DNA of 64,000 nt from Hyphomicrobiales bacterium (GTDB lineage Bacteria > Pseudomonadota > Alphaproteobacteria > Rhizobiales > Beijerinckiaceae). Made by a program: the position numbers and the translations under genes. Below, piece by piece: positions 1-8,614 of this stretch (its first letter is position 1; every line of letters starts with the position of its first letter). The notes beneath the pieces are model-generated. The model had not been told where the DNA came from. It was given only the letters and a program-made list of their open reading frames with translations, and did not search any database. Location of the stretch: positions 1-64,000 of the forward strand of contig CANGLU010000009.1 in NCBI GenBank assembly GCA_947455025.1. The letters are read 5' to 3'.

Positions 1-267
1 AGCATGGGTATCATTAGGGGTTGCGATGTCGATCAAGTCGATATCTTTACGCTCGATCAATTTTCTCCAATCTGTTTCATAAGACTCATAACCCCATTGA
101 TCAGCGAATGCTTTTGCATTGGTCTCGTTGCGACCGCAGACAGCTTTCAAAATGGGCTTATGTTCAAGGCTAAAAAATTGACTAACCTGTTTGAAGGCAT
201 TTGAATGCGTGCGGCCCATAAATCCATAGCCGACGACGGCGACATTTAGTGGCTTCTTGTTGCTCAT
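1..267 (-). CDS. Gfo/Idh/MocA-family oxidoreductase, N-terminal part (cut by window edge)
   Basis: Reading leftward from the ATG at 267, 89 codons are visible before the window edge. The product begins with a Rossmann NAD(P)-binding fold: the glycine-rich segment [15 protein letters not shown] lies near residue 10 and the IATPNDTHA strand that closes the nucleotide site is near residue 82. This is typical of NAD(P)-dependent sugar dehydrogenases of the Gfo/Idh/MocA family. The spacing resembles levoglucosan- and glycoside-dehydrogenase members, but that is recalled and not tested. It starts 18 bp after the stop of the TIM-barrel gene at 286-1332 and should be the most distal visible gene of that leftward operon. 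AGAGGAT precedes the ATG. The catalytic EKP lysine and the C-terminal domain are outside the window, so the substrate is unknown. Confidence 0.85.
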   Translation of the reverse strand, partial: MSNKKPLNVAVVGYGFMGRTHSNAFKQVSQFFSLEHKPILKAVCGRNETNAKAFADQWGYESYETDWRKLIERKDIDLIDIATPNDTHA

Positions 268-285
268 AATCCTCTAGTCCTTTCC

Positions 286-1332
286 TTAAGCCTGCCAACC
301 ATGGGCGTCGCGCACCTTAATCATCGCGCCTAAAATATCGTTCCATGTTTGTTGTTGCATCATGACGGCATTGGGGAACATGCAGCCATCCCAACACATA
401 TGTTGGAACGCTTTGGTTAGATTCCCGGATCCGTCGCGAAGCCATAAACCCGCATGCTTGGTTACATCGAGCTTTCCATTCGGATCTTTCACTTGGCAGT
501 GACGACCGGTCTTATCATGCGAGCCTGAGCCAAATACTGAGCCATCATTTTGCGCTACGTGAAAATCGAAAGTCCATGGACGAAGCTTGTCGGTCATTTG
601 TTTTAAAGCCGCGTCAAGAACAGCCTGGTCCTTCCAATCAAAGTTTTCCGGTAGAAGCCTTGATTCAGGTGCGTTGTAGCCCATCGTATAAAGGAGCGTA
701 TGGGCCATATCCGCCTGGAATCCGAGGGTTTTTGGGCGCCCGACGGCTTCGAGCGTATCGATCATAGCCTTCCAGCTATGCATTCCGCCCCAACAGATTT
801 CACCTTCGGCCGCCAGCCTTTCGCCATAGGATTCGGCTACGTCACAGGCCTCGCGGAAGGTTTGCGCAATCAGCTTTGTGTTAGCAACGGGATCTTTTGC
901 CCAATCCTCGACGCTCGCGGCTGAATCGATGCGAACAACGCCATATTTTCTGACGCCATGGTCTTTGAGCTGTTTGCCGATCGCACATGCCTTGCGCACC
1001 ATTTCAACAAATTGCTTACGATCGGTAGCGTTGCCCATTGCCGAGCCGCCACCGACAGGTGGCCAGACCGGCGCGATTACGGTTCCTACGGCCAAGCCTA
1101 AATTAGAAATTTTATCGCCCAGCTTTTTTATCTCGTCCGGCGACGAATCGATGCTTGTGTGAGGATCAGCGAGGAATAGATCAACGCCGTCAAATTTCAC
1201 ACCGTTGACTTCGGCCTTCGCAGTCATGGATAACATCGTATCTAGATCAATAGGTGGTTCTGAGTCACCGCCTTTGCCGACGAGGCCGGGCCACATGGCA
1301 TTATGCAATTTAGGATAGATATTGGCAGCCAT
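286..1332 (-). CDS. Sugar phosphate isomerase/epimerase-like TIM-barrel protein
   Basis: A protein of 348 residues with the xylose-isomerase-like TIM-barrel pattern: an early [12 protein letters not shown] strand, a central [11 protein letters not shown] segment that would supply a metal-binding Glu/His, [11 protein letters not shown] with an Asp/His pair near residue 210, and [11 protein letters not shown] near residue 255 supplying a further His. Such proteins bind a divalent metal and act as isomerases, epimerases, dehydratases or eliminases on keto-sugars. A G-rich ribosome-binding site (AGGGGGAAAT) precedes the ATG. It lies between two Gfo/Idh/MocA dehydrogenases. The dehydrogenase/TIM-barrel pairing occurs twice in this operon, as in systems that oxidise a sugar to a 3-keto form and then eliminate or hydrate. 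The exact reaction cannot be read from the sequence. Confidence 0.85.
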   Translation of the reverse strand: MAANIYPKLHNAMWPGLVGKGGDSEPPIDLDTMLSMTAKAEVNGVKFDGVDLFLADPHTSIDSSPDEIKKLGDKISNLGLAVGTVIAPVWPPVGGGSAMGNATDRKQFVEMVRKACAIGKQLKDHGVRKYGVVRIDSAASVEDWAKDPVANTKLIAQTFREACDVAESYGERLAAEGEICWGGMHSWKAMIDTLEAVGRPKTLGFQADMAHTLLYTMGYNAPESRLLPENFDWKDQAVLDAALKQMTDKLRPWTFDFHVAQNDGSVFGSGSHDKTGRHCQVKDPNGKLDVTKHAGLWLRDGSGNLTKAFQHMCWDGCMFPNAVMMQQQTWNDILGAMIKVRDAHGWQA

Positions 1333-1418
1333 TTTATTTCCCCCTATTTTTGAATTCTTTCATTTGTATCAGACGATGCGGTAGTTTCTTTGACATGCTC
1401 GTCACCGTCGAATTTCCC

Positions 1419-2591
1419 TTATAGTTTTGTCCACCGCCCCGCTTTTTCTGATGAGGCAACAGCCGCCTCTATGAAGGCTAGCCCTTTGACACCATCATGA
1501 ATCGTCGGAAAAAGAACGGCGGCATCAGGATGTGTGCCGCTTCGTGATGCGCGGATCGCGTGGGCAATTTCGCTATAAATATTAGCAAAACCTTCGAGAT
1601 ATCCTTCCGGATGTCCCGGAGGGATGCGCGTCATACGACCTGCTTCTGCGCCAGAACCTGCGCCACCGCGTGTAATCGTATAGGTCGGCTTGCCGATGGG
1701 CGAAAACTGAAGATAGTTTGGATTTTCTTGCGACCACGACAATCCACCCTTGGTGCCATAGACGCGAATGCGCAACGCATTCTCGTTGCCTACAGCGACT
1801 TGGCTCGCCCAGAGCGTGCCCTTTGCACCATTGGCGTAATGCATACGAACATGCGTATCATCATCTAGACGACGGCCTTGCACGAAGGTTGTTAATTCGG
1901 CTGATACTTCCACAACGGGTATATTGGTTATAAATTCGGCAAGGTTAAAGGCATGCGTGCCGATGTCGCCGATACATCCTCCGGCACCAGAGCGCAATGG
2001 ATCAGTCCGCCAATCCGCTTGCTTTTGTCCCGTTTGCTCAAGCGGTTCAGCTAACCAATCTTGAGGGTATTCCACCTGCACCACGCGAATTTCGCCGAGC
2101 TCTCCGGCAGCAATCATCGCGCGGGCCTGCCGCACCATCGGATAGCCTGTATAATTATGGGTAACGGCGAAAATCTTGCCGGACTTTTCTGCTGCCGTTT
2201 GTAGTTTCCACGCTTCTTTGAGGGAGGTTGTTAAGGGCTTATCGCAAATGACATGGATGCCGGCTTTTAAAAACGCTAGCGCGGGACCAGCATGCATATG
2301 GTTTGGCGTAACGATGGCAACTGCCTCAATCCCATCTTTCCGACGCCCTTCTTTCTTCGCCATCTCTTCATAAGAGCCATAGACGCGCTTTGGGTCGAGG
2401 CCGAGGGAGGCGCCGGAGCGCAATGATTTTTCGGGTGTCGAACTTAGGGCGCCAGCGACAAAGCTATACTGATCATCCATTCTGGCCGCTAAACGGTGAA
2501 CGGCACCGATAAAGGCGCCTTCACCGCCACCGACCATACCGAGGCGAATGCGACCGCCGATGCTACCGTCATCTTTTCCTGTAATCGCCAT
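1419..2591 (-). CDS. Gfo/Idh/MocA-family NAD(P)-dependent dehydrogenase
   Basis: 390 residues. The N-terminal Rossmann motif GMVGGGEGAFIGAVHR is followed by AIVTPNHMHAGPAL and by CDKPLTTSL, where the Lys of the EKP-type motif (here DKP) is the family's catalytic lysine. GDIGTHAFNLAEF in the C-terminal alpha/beta domain carries the usual active-site His. The family oxidises hydroxyl groups of sugars, inositols or glycosides with NAD(P)+. GAGGAA is 8 bases before the ATG. The gene lies 26 bp downstream of the TIM-barrel gene at 2618-3676 and 86 bp before the next one, so all four leftward genes can form one transcript. Its length and the GGEGAFIGAVHR motif place it in a different subfamily from the partial gene at 1-267, suggesting an oxidising step and a reducing step on different intermediates. 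Confidence 0.9.
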   Translation of the reverse strand: MAITGKDDGSIGGRIRLGMVGGGEGAFIGAVHRLAARMDDQYSFVAGALSSTPEKSLRSGASLGLDPKRVYGSYEEMAKKEGRRKDGIEAVAIVTPNHMHAGPALAFLKAGIHVICDKPLTTSLKEAWKLQTAAEKSGKIFAVTHNYTGYPMVRQARAMIAAGELGEIRVVQVEYPQDWLAEPLEQTGQKQADWRTDPLRSGAGGCIGDIGTHAFNLAEFITNIPVVEVSAELTTFVQGRRLDDDTHVRMHYANGAKGTLWASQVAVGNENALRIRVYGTKGGLSWSQENPNYLQFSPIGKPTYTITRGGAGSGAEAGRMTRIPPGHPEGYLEGFANIYSEIAHAIRASRSGTHPDAAVLFPTIHDGVKGLAFIEAAVASSEKAGRWTKL

Positions 2592-2617
2592 AAAAAAGTT
2601 CCTCGTTGTCGCGGCTT

Positions 2618-3676
2618 TTATCGAATGCCGAGCATTCGTTTGATCTGCTTTTTATCCGTTTCACCGCCCGCGAAATCGTCAAATGCCTTTTCAGTTACAT
2701 GGATCAAATGGCTTTTAATAAATTCAGCCCCTTCGCGTGCACCATCCTCGGGATGTTTCAGGCAACATTCCCATTCGAGAACCGCCCAGCTGTCATAGCC
2801 ATATTGTGCCATTTTTGAGAAAATTCCGGCAAAGTCGACTTGCCCATCGCCCAAGGACCGGAAGCGTCCGGCACGATCAACCCAATTCGCATAGCCGGAG
2901 TAAACACCCTGCCTGCCGGTCGGGTTAAACTCTGCATCTTTTACGTGGAAGGCTTTGATGCGTTCGTGATAAATATCGATGAAATCGAGATAGTCGAGCT
3001 GTTGCAGCACAAAATGCGATGGGTCATAATTAATGCAGGCGCGCTTGTGCCCCTTTAGCGCTTCAACAAACCTTTCAAAGGTTGCACCGTCGAACAAATC
3101 TTCGCCCGGGTGGATCTCGTAGCAGACATCACAACCCACCTCATCATAGGCATTAAGAATCGGCTTCCAGCGTTTTGCGAGTTCGGCAAATGCTGTTTCA
3201 ACCATGTCCGCCGGACGTTGCGGCCAAGGATATACAAAGGGCCATGCAAGTGCGCCGGAAAAAGTGACAGTTGCATGGAGGTCAAGATGTTTGGACGCCT
3301 GCGCCGCAAGCATAAGTTGATCAACCGCCCAAGCCTGTCGTGCTTTTGGCTTGCCGTGCACTTCGGCAGGAGCGAATGCGTCAAAGGCTTCATCAAATGC
3401 CGGATTAACGGCGATAAGCTGGCCTTGTAAATGGGTCGATAATTCAGTGATAGCGAGCCCATGCTTTTGAGCAATACCTGCAATCTCGTCACAATAGGTT
3501 TTGGACGATGCAGCCTTTTTTAGGTCAAACAGGCGCCCATCCCAAGTTGGAATTTGCACGCCTTTATACCCTAAGCTTGCTGCCCATTTACAAATCGAAT
3601 CGAATGAATTGAAGGGTGCTGCGTCTCCGGCAAATTGCGCCAAAAAAAGAGCCGGTCCTTTGACGTTACTCGCCAT
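2618..3676 (-). CDS. Sugar phosphate isomerase/epimerase-like TIM-barrel protein, first gene of leftward operon
   Basis: The chosen start at 3676 gives 352 residues beginning MASNVKGPALFLAQF. A longer frame starts at 3739, but GGGGGAG stands 7 bases before the 3676 ATG. Metal-site signatures of the xylose-isomerase-like superfamily are visible: CYEIHPGEDLFD near residue 200, NYDPSHFVLQQLDY near 232, AFHVKDAEF near 257 and WAVLEWECCLKHPEDG near 310. These would give the Glu/Asp/His/Glu metal ligands. Related proteins sit beside Gfo/Idh/MocA dehydrogenases and act on keto-sugar or keto-glycoside intermediates. That role is inferred here from context. It is the promoter-proximal gene of the leftward operon and diverges from the ABC transporter operon beginning at 3992. 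Confidence 0.87.
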   Translation of the reverse strand: MASNVKGPALFLAQFAGDAAPFNSFDSICKWAASLGYKGVQIPTWDGRLFDLKKAASSKTYCDEIAGIAQKHGLAITELSTHLQGQLIAVNPAFDEAFDAFAPAEVHGKPKARQAWAVDQLMLAAQASKHLDLHATVTFSGALAWPFVYPWPQRPADMVETAFAELAKRWKPILNAYDEVGCDVCYEIHPGEDLFDGATFERFVEALKGHKRACINYDPSHFVLQQLDYLDFIDIYHERIKAFHVKDAEFNPTGRQGVYSGYANWVDRAGRFRSLGDGQVDFAGIFSKMAQYGYDSWAVLEWECCLKHPEDGAREGAEFIKSHLIHVTEKAFDDFAGGETDKKQIKRMLGIR

Positions 3677-3835
3677 TTTTTTCTCCCCCATAGTAGTTTT
3701 TTGCCTGTCGGCTTTATGAATTAGCGCCAATTCAGCCACTCAAATCTGACTGAATCAAGTCCCGAAATTTCTCCGTCTGGCCATGGCGGGCCATTGAAAG
3801 ATTTTTCTGCAATTATTAAAATAGCTACTTGTTTA

Positions 3836-3861
3836 GTTTAGTAAACTATAATTTACTAAAC
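3836..3861. promoter_or_regulatory. Perfect 10-bp inverted repeat overlapping a TATAAT box (putative operator)
   Basis: GTTTAGTAAA (3836-3845) and TTTACTAAAC (3852-3861) are perfect inverted repeats separated by six bases. A second, overlapping palindrome (AGTTTA-G-TAAACT, 3835-3847) shares the left arm. The spacer contains TATAAT (3847-3852), a good -10 hexamer for the rightward operon, although no convincing -35 is seen. A dimeric repressor here would block both divergent operons. The A/T-rich TTTAGTAAAC form recalls operators of ROK-family sugar repressors, and no ROK gene is in the window, so the regulator is unknown. Confidence 0.6.
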
Positions 3862-3908
3862 AAACCTGTGGACGGATCGGGTAGCAAAATTCGAGCGTCT
3901 TTCGGGCG

Positions 3909-3920
3909 GGAAACGTTTTT
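3909..3920. promoter_or_regulatory. Possible LacI-family half-site palindrome (AAACGTTT core)
   Basis: The sequence GGAAACGTTTTT contains the 8-bp palindrome AAACGTTT (3911-3918) with a central CG, as is typical of LacI/PurR-family operators. The same core occurs at 15447-15454 beside the first lacI gene. It lies between the TATAAT box and the binding-protein start, where a bound repressor would block elongation. An 8-mer can occur by chance, so confidence is low. Confidence 0.3.
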
Positions 3921-3991
3921 GCGCGCGGATAAAAAAGACTTCCGGTTGTCAAATCGGGGGCGGCCGCGTCTACCGAAGGGAGATAAACTTT

Positions 3992-5317
3992 ATGAGAAAG
4001 CTCGTTGCTAGTGCGATTGCGCTCGCAGCTTCTGCCTTTGTGGCAGTGGCTCCGACGGCGTCATCGGCCAAGACTATTACGCTTTGCTGGGCTGCATGGG
4101 ATCCTGCAAATGCGCTCGTAGAATTATCAAAGGACTTCACCGCTAAGAGCGGTGTGGATATGAAATTTGAGTTTGTTCCTTGGCCGAATTTCGCCGACCG
4201 TATGCTCAACGAATTGAATTCGAAGGGTAAGCTCTGCGATCTTCTCATCGGCGATTCGCAGTGGATCGGTGGTGCGGCTGAGAACGGCCACTACGTCAAG
4301 TTGAACGACTTCTTCGGCAAAGAAGGCATCAAAATGGATGACTTCATGCCAGCAACCGTGCTCGGCTATTCCGAATGGCCAAAGGGCACGCCTAACTACT
4401 GGGCGCTCCCAGCAATGGGTGACGCGTTGGGTTGGACCTACCGTAAAGACTGGTTTGCAAAGCCAGAACTGCGCGCCGAATTCAAGAAGCAATATAACCG
4501 TGAGCTCGAAGTGCCTAAGACGCTCGACGAGTTGACAGATATTGCGAAATTCTTCCAAGGCCGTGATGTGGATGGTAAGAAAGTTTACGGCGCCGCCATC
4601 TTCACCGAGCGTGGTTCTGAAGGCATCACCATGGGTGTCTCGAATTTCCTCTATCCAAATGGCTTCAAATATGATGACCCGAAGAAGCCATACGCAATGG
4701 AAGGTTTCGTAAACTCTGCCGGCGCGGTTAAGGGCCTTGAAGCCTATAAGGCGCTTTATAAGTGCTGCACACCTCCCGGCTATACCGACGCCTATATGGG
4801 TGAAGGTCTCGATGCGTTCAAATCGGGTCAGGTTGCACTTCAGATGAACTGGTTCGCCTTCTTCCCTGGTCTTTACAAAGACGAGAAGGTTGGTGGCGAC
4901 AAGATTGGCTTCTTCGTCAATCCTAAGGGCCCAGCTGGCTCTGGTTCGCAGCTTGGCGGACAGGGCTTGTCTGTGGTGTCTTATTCACCAAACCAGGCTG
5001 AAGCGCTTGCCTACATCAAGTGGTTTGCCAATCCAGAAATCCAAAAGAAGTGGTGGTCGCTTGGTGGATATTCAGCACATAAAGCCGTGTTGAATGACCC
5101 AGGCTTCGCCAAGACGGCTCCATTCGCTGCAGACTTCCTTGTGGCAATGGGTCAGGTTGTCGACTTCTGGGCAGAGCCTTCCTACGCTCAGTTGCTGCTC
5201 GCTGAACAGAAGCGTATCCATGACTATGTTGTTGCTGATAAGGGCACCGCAAAGGAAGCTCTTGATGGCATCATCAAGGATTGGACCAAGGTGTTTAAGG
5301 ACGACGGCAAGCTCTAA
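3992..5317 (+). CDS. ABC transporter solute-binding protein, family 1 (carbohydrate/polyol)
   Basis: 441 residues with a Sec signal peptide (MRKLVASAIALAASAFVAV, cleavage probably after ...ASSA near residue 26). The mature protein begins KTITLCWAAWDPANALVELS, a family 1 extracellular binding-protein start, with the usual DLLIGDSQWIGG strand and an aromatic-rich ligand region (PNYWALPAMGDALGWTYR). It should bind a sugar, polyol or glycoside in the periplasm and deliver it to the permeases encoded at 5404-7319. GAAGGGAGAT precedes the ATG. The gene is first in a rightward operon of at least twelve genes. The downstream transporter with two ATPases and a small membrane protein resembles rhizobial glycerol-type transporters (GlpSTPQUV), and dihydroxyacetone kinase subunits follow, so a short polyol or a compound yielding dihydroxyacetone is plausible. 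Confidence 0.9.
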   Translation: MRKLVASAIALAASAFVAVAPTASSAKTITLCWAAWDPANALVELSKDFTAKSGVDMKFEFVPWPNFADRMLNELNSKGKLCDLLIGDSQWIGGAAENGHYVKLNDFFGKEGIKMDDFMPATVLGYSEWPKGTPNYWALPAMGDALGWTYRKDWFAKPELRAEFKKQYNRELEVPKTLDELTDIAKFFQGRDVDGKKVYGAAIFTERGSEGITMGVSNFLYPNGFKYDDPKKPYAMEGFVNSAGAVKGLEAYKALYKCCTPPGYTDAYMGEGLDAFKSGQVALQMNWFAFFPGLYKDEKVGGDKIGFFVNPKGPAGSGSQLGGQGLSVVSYSPNQAEALAYIKWFANPEIQKKWWSLGGYSAHKAVLNDPGFAKTAPFAADFLVAMGQVVDFWAEPSYAQLLLAEQKRIHDYVVADKGTAKEALDGIIKDWTKVFKDDGKL

Positions 5318-5337
5318 GTCGATCTCCATTCGCTCAG

Positions 5338-5365
5338 AGACGGGGCGGCACTGTTCGCCCCGTCT
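5338..5365 (+). other. Stem-loop between binding-protein and permease genes
   Basis: AGACGGGGCG (5338-5347) pairs perfectly with CGCCCCGTCT (5356-5365) across an 8-base loop, 20 bases after the binding-protein stop. No T-run follows, so it more likely stabilises the upstream message or attenuates than terminates fully. Confidence 0.7.
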
Positions 5366-5403
5366 TCCTCAAGCTTTCGCCCTGCGATTTCTGGGATCCG
5401 ACA

Positions 5404-6366
5404 ATGACCGGCAACCATATTCCCGATGCATTAGCAAACCGTCTTGCGACCGCTACACCTCCTAAGCTTGCTGCACGCGTGCGCGGACTTTCGGATAAGG
5501 CGATTGCGTGGCTATTTATTACTCCCACGATGATTTTGCTGCTTGCAATCAATATTTTTCCATTGATTTGGACGATTAGGCTTTCGTTCACCGATTTTCG
5601 AGCCAACCGGACTAATGCTGTCGTCAAGGGTATTGGACTCGATAATTACACCTCTATTTTGACGGATCCCGATATTTGGGCCGCGATGCAATCAACCGCG
5701 CATTTCGTCTTCTGGACAATTACAATGCAAACCTTGATTGGTTTTACCTTGGCCTATTTGCTTGACCGGAAATTTCGTGGACATGGATTTTGGACGACCA
5801 TTATCCTTATTCCGATGATGTTGTCTCCTGCTGTAGTGGGTAATTTTTGGCGGTTTCTATATCAACCGCAAATTGGCCTGTTTAATTATATCATCTCCTT
5901 TTTCACGGGCGTTGATCCCTCCTCCTTTGAGATGATTGGTTCCGTTACATTAGCGCCTTGGTCCATCATCATTGTCGATACCTGGATGTGGACACCCTAT
6001 GTGATGCTGATCTGCTTGGCGGGACTTCGCTCTATTCCAGATTACATCTATGAAGCAGCAGAGGTTGATCGTGCATCAACCTGGCGGCAATTCTGGTCCA
6101 TCACTATTCCCATGGCTTTGCCGTTCATCATGTTAGCGGTGCTTTTCCGTGGCATCGAAAACTTCAAAATGTTCGATATGGTGAATTTGCTGACGTCGGG
6201 TGGTCCTGGTTCCACTACAGAAGTGGCCTCGATCACGCTGAAGCGAGAAGCTTTCGAAAAATGGCGTACCGGTTTTTCTTCCGCATTCGCCATAATTCTA
6301 TTCGTCACCGTGTTTGGCCTTGCCAACATCTATGTTAAAGCCCTCAACCAGGTGAAAAGCCGATGA
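5404..6366 (+). CDS. ABC transporter permease (MalF type)
   Basis: 320 residues with about six hydrophobic membrane segments. The first follows a short N-terminal tail (AIAWLFITPTMILLLAINIF near residue 35). The EAA loop that docks the ATPase is visible as YEAAEVDRASTWRQFWSITI near residues 218-237, with the conserved EAA...G-type spacing (here A in place of the usual G). It forms the inner-membrane channel together with the product of 6363-7319. The 3' end overlaps the next start (ATGA). The 86-bp gap from the binding-protein gene holds only the stem-loop. No strong ribosome-binding site is seen. Confidence 0.92.
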   Translation: MTGNHIPDALANRLATATPPKLAARVRGLSDKAIAWLFITPTMILLLAINIFPLIWTIRLSFTDFRANRTNAVVKGIGLDNYTSILTDPDIWAAMQSTAHFVFWTITMQTLIGFTLAYLLDRKFRGHGFWTTIILIPMMLSPAVVGNFWRFLYQPQIGLFNYIISFFTGVDPSSFEMIGSVTLAPWSIIIVDTWMWTPYVMLICLAGLRSIPDYIYEAAEVDRASTWRQFWSITIPMALPFIMLAVLFRGIENFKMFDMVNLLTSGGPGSTTEVASITLKREAFEKWRTGFSSAFAIILFVTVFGLANIYVKALNQVKSR

Positions 6367-7319
6367 GCGCGCGTAGTTCAACCGCCCACTCCGTTGTCGA
6401 GCCGAGCAGCACATCTAAGCTCGTCGCATCCGTCTTGGTTGTGGTTTATGCCCTTGTCACCATGATCCCACTGTTTTGGATCGTGGTTACCAGCCTTAAA
6501 TCGCCGCCTGACTCGATCAGCTATCCGCCGAAGATTGTGTTCACCCCAACCATTGAGGGGTATTGCAATCTGTTTACCAATCAGACGCGTCAGACGCCTG
6601 AATTTTTGGCAACATTGCCGCCGGCAACGACGGCGTGTGAAAAAGTGACGCGTGAACGTAATATGGTGATTGTTGGTCCATCTAATTTTACCAAACGTTT
6701 CTTTAATTCACTCGTTATCGCTTTTGGTTCTACAGCGTTGTCGGTATTTTTGGGAACAATCGCTGCATATGGATTTTCTCGATTTAAAGTGCCGCTCAAA
6801 GACGATCTTTTATTCTTTATTCTATCAACCCGAATGATGCCGCCTATTGCGGTCGCAATTCCAATTTACCTTATGTATCGCGAGCTTGGTCTATCTGACA
6901 CCAAAATCGGTATGATCTTGCTCTACACGGCGGTTAACGTGTCGCTGGCCGTATGGTTGCTCAAAGGATTCATCGACGAAATTCCGCGCGAATATGAAGA
7001 AGCCGCGATGATTGATGGCTACACTCGGTTGCAGGCTTTCAGAAAAGTTGTTCTACCGCAAGCTACAACAGGTATTGTCGCCACAGCCATTTTTTGCATG
7101 ATTTTTGCGTGGAATGAATATGCCTTTGCGGTCTTGTTGACCTCGGGTGATGCGCAACCGGCGCCACCCTTCATTCCAACCATTATCGGAGAAGGCGGCA
7201 TGGATTGGCCCGCCGTGGGAGCAGGTACTACTCTGTTCCTTATTCCAATTCTTGTGTTCACGATTTTGCTACGTAAGCACCTCTTGCGAGGTATTACGTT
7301 TGGAGCAGTACGCAAATGA
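6363..7319 (+). CDS. ABC transporter permease (MalG type)
   Basis: 318 residues, six predicted membrane helices. The EAA loop is EEAAMIDGYTRLQAFRKVVL near residues 217-236, including the canonical Gly. A long hydrophilic loop after the first helix (roughly residues 60-105, with two Cys separated by loop sequence) is larger than in MalG-type permeases of ordinary sugar systems and probably lies in the periplasm. It pairs with the permease encoded at 5404-6366. Its start overlaps the upstream stop, and its stop overlaps the start of the 65-residue membrane protein, so translation is probably coupled throughout. Confidence 0.92.
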   Translation: MSARSSTAHSVVEPSSTSKLVASVLVVVYALVTMIPLFWIVVTSLKSPPDSISYPPKIVFTPTIEGYCNLFTNQTRQTPEFLATLPPATTACEKVTRERNMVIVGPSNFTKRFFNSLVIAFGSTALSVFLGTIAAYGFSRFKVPLKDDLLFFILSTRMMPPIAVAIPIYLMYRELGLSDTKIGMILLYTAVNVSLAVWLLKGFIDEIPREYEEAAMIDGYTRLQAFRKVVLPQATTGIVATAIFCMIFAWNEYAFAVLLTSGDAQPAPPFIPTIIGEGGMDWPAVGAGTTLFLIPILVFTILLRKHLLRGITFGAVRK

Positions 7320-7513
7320 CCGAGATGTCTCAAAAAAGTCTTATAGGGCGAATCTTTCGCCGCGGCCCCTGGGAAACCGCTGCAACCGCGTTTATCGGTG
7401 CTGGCGTTCTTATGCTCATGCAGCCTTTTGCGTTGGCCCTTTATACTTGGTCGTTCCTTACAACATTAACGGGTGTTGTGATGTTCGTCATTGTCTCGAA
7501 ATTTCCGGAGTGA
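7316..7513 (+). CDS. Small two-helix membrane protein in the transporter operon
   Basis: 65 residues. A basic N-terminus (LIGRIFRRGPWE) is followed by two hydrophobic stretches, about residues 24-43 and 46-61, with few charges. The start codon overlaps the permease stop (ATGA), and its stop codon abuts the ATG of the ATPase gene at 7514, so it is locked into the operon and is very unlikely to be a chance frame. I do not recognise a family with certainty. A small unassigned membrane protein occupies a comparable position in rhizobial glycerol ABC transporter operons (the GlpU position), which may be an equivalent. Possible roles are stabilising the permease dimer or modulating activity. No catalytic motif is present. 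Confidence 0.75.
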   Translation: MTEMSQKSLIGRIFRRGPWETAATAFIGAGVLMLMQPFALALYTWSFLTTLTGVVMFVIVSKFPE

Positions 7514-8614
7514 ATGATGGCGGAGATTAGGGTCAATCATCTTAAAAAGAATTTTGGCGATTTTGTTGCTGTCCGCGATTCAAGCTTTACCGTTAAGGAC
7601 GGCGAATTCTTTTGCCTTTTGGGTCCGTCGGGTTGTGGTAAAACGACCACCTTGCGCATGATTGCTGGGCTGGAATTGCCTACAGATGGCGAAATTCTTC
7701 TTGGCGGAGATGATGTTACGTTCCGTCGTGCATCCGAACGTGATATCGCATTCGTGTTCCAACTTTTTGCACTTTACCCTCATATGAATGTGCGTGCCAA
7801 TATTGGTTTTCCACTCAAATGTGATGGATTATCAAGTTCTGAAATCCGTCGGCGGGTAGAGGAAACGGCACAAATTCTTCGGATTACCGATCTCCTTGAT
7901 AAGCCTGTTTCCGGACTTTCGGGGGGCGACCGCCAACGTGTCGCCTTGGGTCGGGCGATCGTGCGGAAGCCGAAGGCGTTCTTAATGGACGAGCCGCTCG
8001 GTGCACTTGATTCAGAATTTCGCCATGTCATGTGCGGTGAGCTTCGTGCGCTTCATAATCGACTAAAGGCTACGACTGTCTATGTTACGCATGACCAGCT
8101 TGAAGCCATGTCGATGGCGGATACGATTGCCGTTATGAATAATGGTCTTATCGAGCAACTAGGTAGCCCACGGGAAATTTACGATCGTCCAGCTTCTTTG
8201 TTTGTGGCTGATTTTATTGGATCGCCATCAATGAATTTCTTGGATACCCATGCTGCGCTTGCTTCGGGCGCTTCGGAACTGGCCATTGATGGGACCAAGA
8301 TTGGCATTCCGGCGATGCGCGTATCGGTGAGTGAGAGCGATCTCGTTTTAGGCGTTCGGCCGGAGCATGTTTCACTGTCAGATCAATCGACACTTCGTGG
8401 TGAGGTGTTTGGTGTGGAATATCTAGGCACAACACAAATCGTGACGGTCACAACAAAACGCGGTATGGTTAGGGCGCGTATATCGGCCGATATGAAGGCC
8501 AGCTTGGGTGAACATGTTGGGTTAAGCTTCAGACCGGAAAAACTCTCTGTTTTTGACAAGTCGAGTGGTCGCGTATTGAAAAGCGCCTTGCATGAAGGAG
8601 GCGTTCATGGCTGA
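7514..8614 (+). CDS. ABC transporter ATP-binding protein with atypical signature motif
   Basis: 366 residues of the MalK/UgpC type: Walker A GPSGCGKTT near residue 38, Q-loop VFQLFALYPHM near 85, Walker B FLMDEPLGALD near 158, H-loop VYVTHDQLEAM near 192, and a C-terminal TOBE/OB region containing VRPEHVSLSD. The signature motif reads LSGGD (not LSGGQ) followed by RQRVALG, and the Q-loop has LF in place of the usual SY, so this copy is diverged from ordinary MalK proteins. It overlaps the next ATPase gene by eight bases. Two non-identical ATPases in one operon suggest a heterodimeric motor, as in rhizobial glycerol transporters. ATG at 7517 is an alternative start. Confidence 0.92.
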   Translation: MMAEIRVNHLKKNFGDFVAVRDSSFTVKDGEFFCLLGPSGCGKTTTLRMIAGLELPTDGEILLGGDDVTFRRASERDIAFVFQLFALYPHMNVRANIGFPLKCDGLSSSEIRRRVEETAQILRITDLLDKPVSGLSGGDRQRVALGRAIVRKPKAFLMDEPLGALDSEFRHVMCGELRALHNRLKATTVYVTHDQLEAMSMADTIAVMNNGLIEQLGSPREIYDRPASLFVADFIGSPSMNFLDTHAALASGASELAIDGTKIGIPAMRVSVSESDLVLGVRPEHVSLSDQSTLRGEVFGVEYLGTTQIVTVTTKRGMVRARISADMKASLGEHVGLSFRPEKLSVFDKSSGRVLKSALHEGGVHG

